64,000 nt of DNA from Platycnemis pennipes (lineage: Eukaryota > Arthropoda > Insecta > Odonata > Platycnemididae). Shown piece after piece: positions 1 to 12,265 of this stretch; the first letter of the stretch is position 1, and each line of letters opens with the position of its first letter. The notes beneath the pieces are model-generated. The model was given only the letters and a program-made list of their open reading frames with translations, did not search any database and was not told where the DNA came from. The translations under genes and the position numbers were made by a program. Location: assembly GCA_933228895.1 (NCBI GenBank), contig OW121852.1, forward strand, positions 106,041,544 to 106,105,543, given 5' to 3'.

Positions 1-1771
1 CTTAGATGACATTCTCAACACTGCTCCCTCACTCACTTCATAGTTACTAATTGGGAATCCAGAGGACTCTGCCAACGACAGCGAAATACTAGGAGCTAAT
101 TATTGTTTCCGGTCGCGTTAACAGAACCGAGCTTGCACAGCACAGCAAGTTGAGCTCCAAAAGCGGCTACAGTGATAACCAGCGGCTGGAGCTAGGGACA
201 GAAAGGCTATATTCTCCCTCAATGAAGGTTCACTTCCAAGGTGTGTTTAACAGCACTCAGTGAGTGGATGAACGAACCCTTTTTAATTATTTTATGGCTC
301 TCTTAAAATAATATCCGCCAAAATAGGCTCGCTTGGTCACCGAAAGCAGCTTACTAATAATCCAACACTCTGCTTTCAAAATATCTTCCACTGCAGGCAC
401 AAAAACCTCAACGTGAGCAACTAATTACTAACTGTATTAAGTTACAATTGTGACCTAAAATTTCATGAAATTCAGTTACCCCAACCCGAAGGATGGATTT
501 CACGAAAAATGCGACGAATACAAGATAAATTTGAATTGAACAACTTACTATTTCTATCGTATAGTCTAATATAAATATTAACTTAATATTAAAAATAACG
601 GGCCGGGTAATAGGAAAAAGGCAAAATTTGAATAAGGTAAATCATCAAACAAAGGAGAGAAATAGTTCATAACTCATGTTTATCGAAGTATTAGCAAGAA
701 TCAATCACATTTATCTAGTAATTGTTATTGAATCATAAGTATTTATAATGCAGATAAAGACGAAAGGACCCAAAGAAGAAAACGGATGAAAATGGAAATG
801 CATTTTGGTGAAGATTTCAGCTCTGAGATCAATGGAGTATGAGAGAAACTAGTCCATAAATCACTCAGCGCGTTAATGCGTTACGGTTAACTTTTTTAAT
901 GTCGTAAAACATTTTACATACAAGGCCAAGATAAGATAGAGGATACATCGTTTTTGAAGTTCGTAAATTAGAAATTTGGCAGGATTTCCTTTCGAAGAAA
1001 TAATCTTATTAACGGTGCATCCAATTTCACCAGCAAGAAAGTATCGCAGAGTCGTGAAGTCTGGCGTGCTGGCACATTTAACGACAGCGAAGTAGTTGAA
1101 CGATTACGCTCCGAGGCACTCCAAATGCTAATGGCATGCATATTGGACTATTCTATTCCAAGGATGAGGAACTTTCGAGACGGATGATCTAAACCTGTCG
1201 TTCACCGTAATTTTATAAATGATTGGATCAATTATTAATTAGTTATTTTCACAAAACAGGAAATTTTAAAGTATTTTAGCAATAAGAAAAATAGCACTAA
1301 GTATATTTTCATGAGATAAAGAAAAGTTTATTTTCTAAATTCAATAGTTTTAATAAGTTTGATCAGTGAACTTGCCTCTGATCGATTCTCCCCGCTGGTA
1401 AGTAACTTGTTGTTTTTGAATAAGGTCAAAATTCCAAGTGAGAATCAGGTAATTAAACTATTATATTATATCACGATTTTACTTTAGAGCCACAAGTATG
1501 CATCCCCAAGAGGCCCATTTAACTCACGAGCCCTAACCTTCTGCCATTAGCTTGCAGGTCCCGGATAAATCTTAACCTAAGCCTAATCCTATGATATGAA
1601 TTATATCTTTGGCATAAGTGAGTTTCAGAACATGGCCTTTGTTTTTTCTGGCAAGCACGTTTACGACCTATACTAGACCCGTCGGCGTCAAGTTAGGCAA
1701 GAAAAAATATAGGGAATTTTTTTAAAAGTTTAGTGGCCTTGTAGGTTTAATACCGCCACCATACCGGCTAC
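1..1771. other. AT-rich sequence with no recognised feature
   Basis: No reading frame of useful length, no tRNA-like box pair and no repeat shared with the rest of the window was seen. I see nothing here that supports an annotation. Confidence 0.5.
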
Positions 1772-1776
1772 CGCCG

Positions 1777-2494
1777 CACTATGGGGTACAGTGCTCACTT
1801 TCAAAGTCGTAGAACTTTTGAATGAATTGAGATATCAGCATAATTTGTTTTAAATTTGAAAGCTAAATCTATAAGGAATAGAGGAAAAATATGTATAAAA
1901 TGAAAAATAGCAATAAAAGTCTGAAGAAAGCGTGCGAATGCCGAGTATTTTTCCAATTATTTTGATTTTCATGTTTCCCAAAATGTTTTTCAATAATTTT
2001 CATGTTGAGCGACTCGATGCATTCAGAATTGATTTGTGAATAAACTATTTACTGCATGAAAAAACATATCAATGCTTTTTTGCTATATTTCTCTTGAAGA
2101 TTACAAATTTGCTTTTAGCATTTTTCTAACGTGAATGCTACCTCCATTATTTAATTTATTAAAAAAAGTTGTTTCTAACAAAGGAAAAGTGTTTATTATT
2201 TCGACTTGGTTTAATCTCATTATCAATGAGTATGATAAAAAATAGTAATATGTATATTTTTGTTTTTAAACAATTTTTTTTGTTGATTTATTTTACTCTA
2301 TAAAAGTATTGGAAAAAATTACGGCATTCGCACAATTTTTGCAGACTTTTATTGCTATTTTTCATTTATTACATATTTTTCCTCTATTTCCTATGGTTTT
2401 ACCTTTCAAATAAAAATAAGTTTATGTTAATATCTTAATCCATTCAAAAGTTCTACGATTTTGAAAATGAGCGCTACCTCTGTACCCCATAGTG
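1777..2494. mobile_element. Non-autonomous Transib-like fold-back DNA transposon
   Basis: The two ends form a long imperfect inverted repeat. The left arm (about 1777-1964) matches the reverse complement of the right arm (about 2301-2494) almost throughout, with small indels. Both ends begin CACTATGGGGTACAG. The element is flanked on both sides by the same 5 bp, CGCCG (1772-1776 and 2495-2499). A terminus of the form CACWATG and a 5 bp GC-rich target duplication fitting CGNCG are family traits of Transib transposons, whose transposase is related to RAG1. No transposase is encoded: the interior (about 1965-2300) is AT-rich and full of stops, so movement would have needed a transposase in trans. 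The superfamily is inferred from terminus and target duplication only; another superfamily with chance similarity is possible. Confidence 0.75.
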
Positions 2495-2499
2495 CGCCG

Positions 2500-4584
2500 T
2501 CAATATATATCTGCCGACCATTCAGCATCCTAGATACTTTACGTCCAGGTTGTCTTTGTTTCCCGGGAAAAGGAAGGACACGAGGTTTCCCGGGGGTGTT
2601 TCTGGGACCGGCAGCAATGGAAGGGACGGGCCGCTGTGTTGTAGTCGTTCAAGAGGCCGACTTCAAAAGGACATTTACGTAAATCCCAAGTCGCAGAGGA
2701 GGAAAAGGTAAAGTGGGGGGAAAGTACAAGGACCAAGAGTCATCCTCTCTCTGTCTTCCCCTCTCTCTCTCTTTCACTTCCCTTACGACAGAGGGTCGGA
2801 AGGATATTCAATGAGGGACTGGGGTTGAAGAGGGACGGAAGGGGTTTTGGGGGCGGAGGAGAGTTTGAACTCGTCGGAAAAGCACGAGGAGACGACAGCG
2901 GGCGAGGGGCAGGGTACGGGACAATATGAATGGAGTCGCCCAGGGACCGTGAATAGACCGGAGAAGCTCTGCAGAAGGAAATGAATGGATGGTAGGGAGT
3001 AAATCGAGAGGCCCTCTGTAAGGCGGGCATTAGTCTGCGTCCTCTGCTCCGTAGATGCCGGATTATTAGCGGCTTTACCACACACCCGACTCTTGCTGCG
3101 ATTCGAAATTCACGACGAAAGAAACACCACGACATTTCCTCATACCATGGATAGCTAAACGTGGATACCATTGATTCCCAAAATGTTCATTTTAGCTGCG
3201 GCACCCGACCTGTTTCAACGAAGACCTACACCGGGAGGTCACTGAGTCAACAGTTTATCGTCGCTTTAGCTATGAAATAATTACAAAGATATGAAAGGCA
3301 AATTTAGGAAAAGAATTATCATTTGTTTCTATACTAAGGATCAAGAAAATTGCGTAAAGTCCTGAAGAGTAGTCAAATGTATAATAAAAAATTTAACAAA
3401 TATTTTTACAATGGAATCATCTCAATTGCCTGCTTTGCTTAAAATGCTTCAACAAAAGCTGCTTGCTCCTTATTTATCACGAATTTTAATTGTATAAAAG
3501 CTTCTCATCACCAATACATCAATACCAAGATATAAGAATGGCGGGACATAAGAGCATATATTGTTCCTTTAGTTTCAATGCATGTGATGTGTAGCTAAAT
3601 GGTCCTCAGAAAAAGTAATATCATAAGAGAGAGAGAAATAAATCAAGAAATAATTTACGAGAAGGAAAAGTTATTGAGCGATAAAGAGGATAAACTGGCA
3701 ATATTGATGCTAAATTTAATAATTATATGTCTCTGAGTAAATACAAGGAGAAAAGGTCAACAATAATAAATCAGCTCTATTATTGCGAATAATTGTTCCT
3801 CTATCAGAACGATCAGAACGAGTGGGTGTTGGAAGCCTCTAAGTAGTTGGAATGGAGAAGATTGAAGAAGGTTATCCGGATGAAAATAATTATTAAGAAG
3901 AAAAAGTTACACCCTGTAGATGGAGACTGGTTAGAGAAAAATGTAGGAGGTAACAGAAGTAGAAAAAAGAAGTGGTAATATAAGGTTGGAGAGAAACGTA
4001 GACGGGAAAATTTTTATTTAACAAATATGAAGAAGAAAATGTGCAGTGGGTGCATAAATAAATTGATTGAATAAGAGTTTAAATTAGGAAATATTAAATG
4101 GTTGGGAATAAATATATTAGATCACCTATACTGGAACGGTATAGCAACTGAGGACCATTTTTATGCCTGTAAATATTGGTAGAATACTCATGATTTCATA
4201 TCTAACCGTTAGGTTCAAAAACCCTAATTATTAGGTCCTTCGAAATATTGCATCCCTCCCTCCAAAATGACTTTCTTCAAATGTAATATGTACAATTCCT
4301 ATCTTATCATACACAAATGGAAATGCTACCCCATACTACCTGATAGAATTCCACATCCTCGAAATTTATTACCATAGTTCTCCTGTTTCGTTAGTTAAAA
4401 ACAAAACATTTCCTCCGCTATAAATGTTCAGTCCAATGATAAATCCCTTAGCGACACTTTTCCTACAATTTTTGAGAGGACACATCATAGTGCAAAAATC
4501 ATAACATAGTTCATGACCATGAACTTTTTATCCTTGTGAATGATAGGGTCCATTTCTAATGTTTCAAAATATACTTAATCATTT
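2500..4584. other. Unique sequence with purine/pyrimidine-biased tract
   Basis: From about 2540 to 3170 the plus strand is strongly purine-biased and GC-richer than its surroundings. This opens minus-strand frames of 143 and 100 codons rich in Ser, Pro and Arg, typical of biased composition and not of a protein. From 3170 to 4584 the DNA is AT-rich. I recognise no gene or repeat. Confidence 0.45.
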
Positions 4585-4594
4585 ACATATGTAT

Positions 4595-4838
4595 CACTCA
4601 CTCAGTGATTCAACCCGAAGGTTAGTTTTGCTATGTGATAGAAGAGCTCACCCCGGACTAAGCCACAGGCGTGTGAATCTCTCACATTCAGACTAGGGGG
4701 GCCATTTCCTTTCCCTGGGCCACCTCACACTCCGAGGATTTTTCCTTTGGGGGTGTCTAAAGGCTTCACCCTGATTTGAACCCGGAACCCTTCGATCTGT
4801 AGCCAAGCGCTCTACCCACTAGGCCACAACGCTCCACT
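4595..4838 (-). mobile_element. tRNA-derived SINE, family B, copy 1
   Basis: This is one of three copies of the same short element (others at 32.3 and 47.5 kb). Read on the minus strand, the right end is a tRNA-like head: an A-box-like stretch (AGTGGGTAGAGCGCTTGGCT) and a B-box-like GGGTTCAAATC near 4770-4785. The body contains the shared CCCAGGGAAAGGAAATGG segment and the left end is the tail, with a TGAGTGAGTGAT repeat. Near-identical 10 bp flanks, ACATATGTAT (4585-4594) and ACATGTGTAT (4839-4848), look like a target-site duplication with one change. Transcription by RNA polymerase III from the internal boxes is the known mode for such elements. Confidence 0.8.
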
Positions 4839-4848
4839 ACATGTGTAT

Positions 4849-6413
4849 AATATAGGCTAGTTGCCAAGTCGAGATTGAAAGTCAACTAGTACGCTCAATC
4901 TATGATAAAAAGATAATAGAAAATATTATTAGGCATTTTTACATATTCACCGACCCTCGCTAAGACATTAACCCTGGTTAAGGTTAGCAAGGATTCATCA
5001 AGGTATTCAAAAATTATAAATTTTAGCACGAAATACGAAGTAGGAAATCTACATATTTTCTAAAACTTAATTTAAGGAATAAATCTCGTTCTTCTGATTA
5101 AGGATTCTCATCATAGTAATATCCTAATGTTCTGCCTTATTAAAATTTTATCACATCGTGGTCTCTTCCTCCAGTTTTCACTTCCAAGCGCGTATTTCAC
5201 TCTTTAGGGAGAATTTTTTACCTCGGCCTTCACCTCATCCGGTATCATTCAAGGATTGTAACGCGTTAGACAGGTTATCATGAATTTGTCTTATTTTTCA
5301 AGCGCTTTGAGGAGCTAGGAGGCAAATTGGAAAAATTCAATCCCAGAATTGACACCGCAATCATTAAAGAGTAGATTATAATGGAGGAACGCTTTCAACT
5401 GCAGGAAATGACGGATGACTTTGATTTTCACTTTCTTTTATAAAAGCATTTCGGATTGGGAAGGTCCTCATCGGTTGTTACTTTCATTTTCCTGTTACTT
5501 GAGGAAGCATCTATTTCCAAAAGGAGTCATCCATATATTTTCAAAAACTGATTCTCCACTTTTTCTACGCCGTCTCTTCCTCCTCCATCTCCGCAGCATT
5601 TTTTAAGATTCATACACTTTAAGCTACTCATCCGTAATGAACCTTCTCTTTTTTTGTAAACGACAAAAAAAATCATTCTTCAAAAATACCTTTTTTATTT
5701 CTCAATAGCATAACTTATTTATTATTTACATCACCATTACTACTCAAGTAATTGATGGTTAAAATAAATAGAATCGTAATATATCTTCCTGTCACACGTT
5801 TGTGAGATAAATTCATTGGAAATTGTATTGACGATAGCTGCCAAGGATATGATATTTTAGGTTTCATTATCCTTCACCCGGGCTAATGCATGGGAAATAT
5901 TGTCAAAGACTAGATTATCGAAGCGTATAAGATTGATACCGCATAATTTCACAATCCAACTTTGGCGGAATCGCTTAGAATTCATTTCTAAAATGAATAG
6001 AAGAAAATTATGGTCTGCAATAACCCTCACAAATATTTGGATTGCAGAAATATTCTCTTTTATTTGAGTCTAGATAAATGTCTAACGACTTATACCTGGA
6101 TGTGGTCCATAATTATACGGCACCACGATATTTGATTCGCCAATACGAACCTTTGACATCCCATAATAGTAAATTTGTCGGCAATAACTACATCCCGATC
6201 GGGTTTCGGTAATAAGCTCCTTGATCTAGGCTAGAACTATCACTCGCATCTTGATATCCCAGTTCGGAATTACGATTTTAATAGCGTAAGGTGCTAATTA
6301 ATGCCCGAGGCAATGCTCAAGGTTTCAACACTTCGATTTTCGTGAGTGCAAGCAGGTAACCATATCATACTCGAGCTCTTCTCCGGAGAGTTTGCACTTC
6401 TGAAATCCGTCTA
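4849..6413. other. AT-rich sequence with no recognised feature
   Basis: Only short chance frames are present (for example 63 codons at 5415-5606). No repeat shared with the rest of the window was seen. Confidence 0.5.
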
Positions 6414-6462
6414 TGAGAATCTCTTTGGGAAACTCGATTGGAGTTTCCCAAAGAGATTCTCA
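6414..6462. repeat. Perfect 22 bp-arm inverted repeat (hairpin)
   Basis: Positions 6414-6435 and 6441-6462 are exact reverse complements, separated by the 5 nt loop GATTG. Each arm contains CTCTTTGGGAAACTC or its complement. The arms have no matching sequence elsewhere in the window. The structure could arise from a recent template-switch event, be the end of an unknown element, or fold as a small RNA precursor. Nothing around it (promoter, reading frame) settles which. Confidence 0.9.
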
Positions 6463-7326
6463 GAGACGATAAGGGAGGAGTCGATAATAATCAACCCTTG
6501 CTCTGGAAAATCTCACTGCATGAGGCGGAGATGAGGTGATTGACAAAGGGTCTTCAATTCCGTGGATGGCGCACGAGGTACGTGTAAGATATAGGAACTT
6601 TGCCACAGTGACATCACATCCGAACCAGTAGAGTTTCCTATTTCCCTCACACCTAGCTCCCTTCTCACAACTATGGATAGATTTTCCAGCACAGTAGTCC
6701 TTCTCTTATTTCATTGAATCTCCTCCAATATTTCATATATTTTAATGATCATAATGTTCAATAATAATCATAATTTTCTATCTCTCGACTGTATTTATAC
6801 GCGGTATGTATGGTAGGAGAAATGATCAACGATTTTTTTTCTTAAAATTTTAGAGAATTCATTGGTAATGGTAGAGTAAAATTGTGACCAAAAAGCTTAA
6901 CCAGGTGACAGTAAAAAGGCTACCATACATGACAAGGACGAGAGCTCTTATTTGGGTATACATTGTAAAATATTGCTTAAGCTAATACTGTTCCTATCTA
7001 CGACAAATGATTTTGCAGAAATTACTTCAAGAGCTATTTGCATGGATTTAAAATAAGAAACTTGTGATGGAAGAAGAAAGAGAAACTTTGAGAACAACAG
7101 AATCTTAATCTGAATGCGAATGGCATTAAATTCGATGCAGTTTGTATAGTTATGGCACACGCTGAGTAACTATTGCTAAAACTATGATAAAGTCTGTCAT
7201 CAACGTGGAAAAGGCAAGAGCAGGAAATCTTTTCTTCAGTTGATGATTTGATAAAATTTCAGGAAACTTCAAACACAGATGCTGTTAAAAATTAACCGTT
7301 TCCGCTGAGATTTCGTAGTACATAAT
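6463..7326. other. AT-rich sequence with no recognised feature
   Basis: Nothing recognisable was seen apart from short frames expected by chance. Confidence 0.45.
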
Positions 7327-8020
7327 GACGGCGTAAAATAAAAAAATATCGTACTTTTCCACATTTTTAATTCAATACATGAAACACGCGTAGTGTACGT
7401 CATTTGCAGCATCTTCATTGGTCATCAATCCTCAGATTGGTTTGACGCAGCTCTCCACTGAGTCCTTCTATCGGCTAATCTCTTCATATTTACGTATTTC
7501 TTCTCTTTCACATCCTTCATCACTTGTTCCATATATCTCGCTCGAGGCCTTCCTTTTCCATTCTTCCCGTCCACTTGTCCCTCGACGACTGTCTTCATCA
7601 GGCCATCATGTATCATGATGTGGCCGATCAAATTGACCCGTCTTCTTCTTAGGGTATTCAGCAGACTTCTCTTTTCTCCCACTCTTATTAGGACTTCCTC
7701 GTTACTTACTCGTTCGATCGCTTTAATCTTCAACATTCTTCTGTAGCACCACATTTCGAATGCTTCCATCGTTTTTTTCTCCCCTGCTGTCATCGTTTAT
7801 GCCTCACTGCCATAACGTAACACGCGCAAGATGTAGATACGTTCTGATGAATTGTTTCCTTACTTCTACGCTTGTCTCTCCAGCGGTAAATAGAATCTTC
7901 TTTTCATATAATGCCCTCTTTGCCTGGGCTGTTCTGCTGACTATTTCCTTCTTGCTTCATCCAAATCATATTTAAATAAAAAGTGGAAAAATACGACGTC
8001 TACTTTTCATTTTACAGTCG
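7327..8020. repeat. Imperfect inverted repeat bracketing a LINE copy
   Basis: The stretch 7327-7370, containing GTACTTTTCCACATTTTTAA, is similar to the reverse complement of about 7974-8020, containing AAAAAGTGGAAAAATACGAC. The arms are about 45 bp with several mismatches. Between them lies the minus-strand LINE fragment at 7411-7965. The arms may be the ends of an older fold-back element into which the LINE inserted, or a chance similarity in AT-rich DNA. Confidence 0.4.
7411..7965 (-). mobile_element. RTE-like LINE, 5'-truncated 3'-end copy (degenerate)
   Basis: On the minus strand this matches the last ~550 bp of the long copy at 21.3-23.7 kb. The frame 7793-7425 (122 codons) encodes the C-terminal region after the polymerase, with EAFEMWCYRRMLKIK, RRVNLIGHIM and GKGRPRARYMEQV in the same order. 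Upstream, the GSEAW motif is followed directly by a stop (the tryptophan codon is lost), so the copy is dead. Its 3' end lies at the low-coordinate side, next to the conserved ATTGGTCATCAATCCT terminus. The copy begins within the conserved CCCAGGCAAAGAGGGCAT segment. Confidence 0.85.
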
Positions 8021-9923
8021 CTGTTTCTGAACTATATCATTGCCTGCTCCAGAGTTCATGTCGAAAGTTACTTTTAATATAGGAGATATTTTACTGGGAG
8101 CAAATGTCAAACAACGATTTTTCCCATTATCTGCGCTTCCGAACTATCGCGGGCGAATAATATATAGGGGGTGGCGAGAATCAGTCATTTATATCATAGT
8201 TGTACTCTACTAATTCTTTCTCAAAATCTTGGACCGGAATGCCGGTTTCGTTCTTTGCTATCGATCGGGTGCGGCGAGCAGCTTGCAGCATGCGTGGGTG
8301 CGGTGGCGGGAGGTGGAGGGAGCAGATATGAGCATAGGCAGGTCGGGGAAGGGGATCGTTGCTTTACTTCGCTCAGAGCGCTGTGTAACTAAAGAGAGGA
8401 CTGCATCCATTACCGCTAAAGCCGTCTCTCTTAACCAGGGCATTTTGTACTCTGTGCTGCAAACATGCAAGTATGATTGAAGGTATTACACAGCAAGGAG
8501 TGCTTGTAGCAGCCTTGGCAAGGGATGAGTAATTTCTCGGGGAAATGTGCACTGATATTCAGGGAAATTGAGATCCTTTAGAGTCATAAGAAAGTGTTGC
8601 GCAGGGGAAGAGTAAAAAAAGATCCTGGAAAATTTCCTGAATTTATTTAAGCTCGTGTATTCCTTTCTTCTGTGCCACCGCTTTGGACATGTTTGAATAT
8701 AAAACATAAATAAACAAACTACGCAAAGAATAGATGATGGGTCGTACAGCAGGCAGAAAATAGCTGAGAGACTTATTTGATCCAGTACACTGAGCGATTA
8801 GTCCGCTATTTCCTTTTCAATAGAAAATTCTTTAATCTTGATGCCCTTTAAAGACATAGTTTGAACGTATTCATCGAGAATATTACGAAAAAGAAAATAT
8901 GAATATGGAATGGAAGAGCCAAAATGAGGTGTATTATCATATGTCGTGATTATTATTTCAGATTTTAACGTTTAGCATATGTTTAGGTGACGTAGCCTAA
9001 ATATACTTTACTTTTTCTCCATTTCTTTCGAATTCATCTCCCTCTCTTCAGATTATCTCATATTGTTAGTCATTTCCTTTCATACGAAATATGATTGTCT
9101 CATGCGTCCATCTGAGAAATTATTTTTCATTTTGGAACTGAACAAATTGGTTTTAATTCACACTTTTAATGGAATAGTGACCATATTTCCAGCAACTAAT
9201 GCCTTGAAAATAGTAATTACACCTTAAAAATGATACAATTTTCCCAAAACACTGTGGAATTTTAATTAAAATTGTGAAGTATAACCATTGTTTTCGTCCC
9301 AAAATGATTACTGCCTCACAATTTGTTCATTATCTTGCAATCTATTCCTAGAATTCCTAACATTCTTCATTTTGAAACTACCTTTTGAATTCAATTGATC
9401 CTATTTTTCGTTTCAAAAATGTACGTTATTTCTGGAGCTACCTTTTTTCTCTCCACCATCTAAAGAATCCCCTTTTCGTTTGTAACACAACTTTACCCTT
9501 CTCCAAGCACATATTTCAAGAGCTTAAAAGCTTTTTTCCTCAGGATCTCAGAGCTTGTCTCAGAGCCATATTACACCAAGCTTTTTATTAGTCTTTCCGA
9601 GACAAAACTAACCAAGTTAGCAGCCATAGTTCATGCTGCCATAACCACGTCTTTCTCATATAACTCACATTATGTATTCATTACGACGATTCGTGGACCT
9701 TACTCTAAGGTACGGTAAGCAGTAAGTATTATACACGTATTGATGAGGTGCACGTGCCCTTTGATTTCGTTTAATTCTTGAAGTGCGAATTTGAGATTAA
9801 AAAAAACTCTCATTTAAATACTGTCTTCTAAACTTCCATTTTTGAAAGTATCGTTAAAGGTACGCTTGCATAGAGTTTATTACTTAATTTCGGTAACAGA
9901 TGATAACAGCAACGTCCCTAAAA
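8021..9923. other. Unique sequence, locally GC-rich at 8230-8420
   Basis: A short GC-richer stretch at about 8230-8420 gives overlapping small frames on both strands, none recognisable. The rest is AT-rich with no repeat or gene that I can support. Confidence 0.45.
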
Positions 9924-10056
9924 TATAGCAAATATTCCACAGAGAAAAAAAAATCATTCGCCTTGACCCGGATTCGAACCCGGACCCCTAATTTCCGACC
10001 AGGTGCTCTACCAGTTGACCTATTAAGGTCTATCTATCTAAGGAATATTTGCTATA
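9924..10056 (-). mobile_element. tRNA-like SINE unit between 15 bp inverted repeats
   Basis: On the minus strand 10029-9958 reads like a tRNA: TAGGTCAACTGGTAGAGCAC (A box) and GGGTTCGAATCC (B box). It is followed by a GGTCAAGGCGAATGATTTTT tail. The acceptor stem pairs poorly, so it is not scored as a functional tRNA gene. The unit is bracketed by exact inverted repeats, TATAGCAAATATTCC at 9924-9938 and its complement at 10042-10056. The same B box plus AAGGTG-type tail recurs at 30.9, 31.2 and 53.6 kb, so this is a dispersed family. Confidence 0.65.
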
Positions 10057-10412
10057 GAGCAATATCAGCTGCTAACACCACTAAAGTTTTCACGGCTAGT
10101 ACTTGATCTTTAAATTCGTCCCTAAAATATTTGAGAATAAAAATAAATTTTAAATTAATATTTAGCCATAGTTTTCCCCCGATTCACGTATTGCATCAGA
10201 AACAATCAGCCAAGTAACGGGCGCATTTGTGTAAGTTCTTAGCTCCGCTACATGACGTTAAATTTACCCTTGAGCACTATAACTGAATGTATTCAAACAA
10301 GTTTATAACTCATTAATAAATATTGTATTTGTTCGTATGTACACATCAATCAATCAATCAACTTAGTTACACATGCCGGATTCTTGACATACTAACTTGT
10401 TTCTCTTCACAG

Positions 10413-10925
10413 CCATCATCAGTAAACAATACTTAGATTGATTTGACGCAGCTCTCTATTCTTTTTGCCTATCAGCAAACCTTTTCATACTTAAGTATTC
10501 TTCTCCTTCACATCCTTCACAACTTGTTCCATGCATCTCATCAGACGCATGTCTTATCCATTATACTTGCCCCTCGACGATTGTCTTCATCAGGCCATCA
10601 TGTCTCAAGGTATCAAAACTTCTCTCGTTTTCTTCCTTCGATTTTAATAAGACCTATTATTTCTCCCACTCTTCTTAAGACTTCCTCGTCAGTCACTCAG
10701 TCAATCCATTTTATCCTCATTACTGTACACCCACATTTAGAAAGCTTCCAGCCTCGACTTATCTGCCGATGTTGTCGTCCATGCTTCACTTGCATAAGGA
10801 AGAGTGTCCCCGATATAATATGTTGTAACGAATTCTTACTTCCACGCTTGTATTTATAGACGTAAGTAGACTCTTCTTTTGGTTGAATACACTCTTTGCC
10901 TGGGCTATTCTGCTGACTATTTCTA
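10413..10925 (-). mobile_element. RTE-like LINE, 5'-truncated 3'-end copy (degenerate)
   Basis: The minus strand matches the 3' part of the LINE at 21.3-23.7 kb, starting at the CAGGCAAAGAGTG segment near 10900 and running to the terminal TGATGATGG near 10413. Several internal deletions and stops break the frame. It is shorter and more diverged than the 7.4 kb copy, suggesting greater age. Confidence 0.8.
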
Positions 10926-12265
10926 TAATGAATCTATTAATTCCTGCACGTGGCGTATTGTATTTTTATTTGCGTTTTTTTATTTAATCCTAAATTAAGT
11001 ACATAAAATAAAATACAGAATGAGTCCAATAGGAATATTTTGTCCTCGAAGGAAAACCTGTGATGACGTTACCATCAAATAAATGATAAATATATTGGGA
11101 CATAAGTACGAAATAAACCAATACATTGGTTTCAGACAACTTAACAAAATACATCTTCAATATTAATACCAGTAAATATCCAATTTTCACCCCTTTTGAA
11201 AAGGAAATTAAACTTAATGCCTTTTTACATAAAAAAGGCAATAGACTAAAGACGTTTGGCCCAACGTATAGTAAGCTTCCTGAACAGTGTGATTTTCGGT
11301 TTGAGCAAGCGTAACAATAACCTTCGTAGGCTCCATCAGTAAGTTATAAATAAATAATTAAGTTATATTGCACAGCATATAATTAGATACTGCTGGACCG
11401 GTTTCAAAATTTCCAGGTTATTTACAGAAGGTAAGTGACATAGAATGCTACCTTGAGGGATTATATAACTACGGAGGACAAAGTGGTGGGGATTCGGGGG
11501 GGGGGGGCGGGGATTCCAAAAGGGAGGTGGGAACGAATTCCAAAAAGAAAGAGTGCGGAATTACTAAGGAGAAGGGGTGTAAGGGCCGGAGGGCAAGGCC
11601 ACGGGAGGGAGAATTTCGCCAAAACGCTGGTTAAGGGCCAATTATCGAACTACAGGGATGGTGGTGTGGGAACAGGTACTGAATAAAGTGGGGAGAGGTT
11701 GGAAGGGACTAGGTAATATAAAACATCGTCTTTATGAACATTAAAATAAGATAAAATTTCAACATTTTCCATCATTTTTAGTCTCCTGCCCTTGTCGCAA
11801 ACAGCTCTTGTAAATGACTTGGAGAGATCGAAACCAGTCGAGCAGTATCTAACTATATTAGGTATGTGGAATAGAAAAAAGTTTTTATTTTATTTACAGC
11901 ATGTCGAATTGCCAGCAAGTGAACTCGCCTGCTATGTCTAAGATCCAACAGTAAGGTTTTTCCGCTACGGGGCTTCTGCACCACTCCTCAAAAAGAAAAG
12001 CATTGGCACTTTCGACACGTACAAGTGCATTAGTGGAAGTAACGTCAGGGCCTCGATCATGGATCTTCATAACGCGTGCGCTAGCGTTATCGTTATTTAT
12101 TGATAAACGTGACATCCATTCTTCATTTTCCGTACAGCACTTCAAATCGCTTATCAGTGGAGCGAATTTTATAGACGATTATTGTTAACCTTGCGCTACT
12201 CTAGGGGTAAGCGTTAACGATAAAGATTGAGATAACGCAAAAGATAGGTCCGTGATTCTACACCA
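10926..12265. other. Unique sequence; G-rich run near 11500
   Basis: A purine-rich stretch at 11450-11700 includes a run of about 12 G interrupted by one C. An 83-codon minus-strand frame at 11894-12145 is open but resembles nothing I know. No gene is claimed. Confidence 0.4.

Noticed and set aside
2740..3171. 143-codon minus-strand frame as a gene
   Set aside because: It lies in a purine/pyrimidine-biased tract with several overlapping open frames and has a low-complexity Ser/Pro/Arg composition without motifs.
9958..10029. Functional tRNA gene on the minus strand
   Set aside because: A and B boxes are good, but the acceptor stem pairs in only about four positions and the residue before the anticodon is not the usual T. 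Similar units with the same tail occur elsewhere, so it is a SINE.
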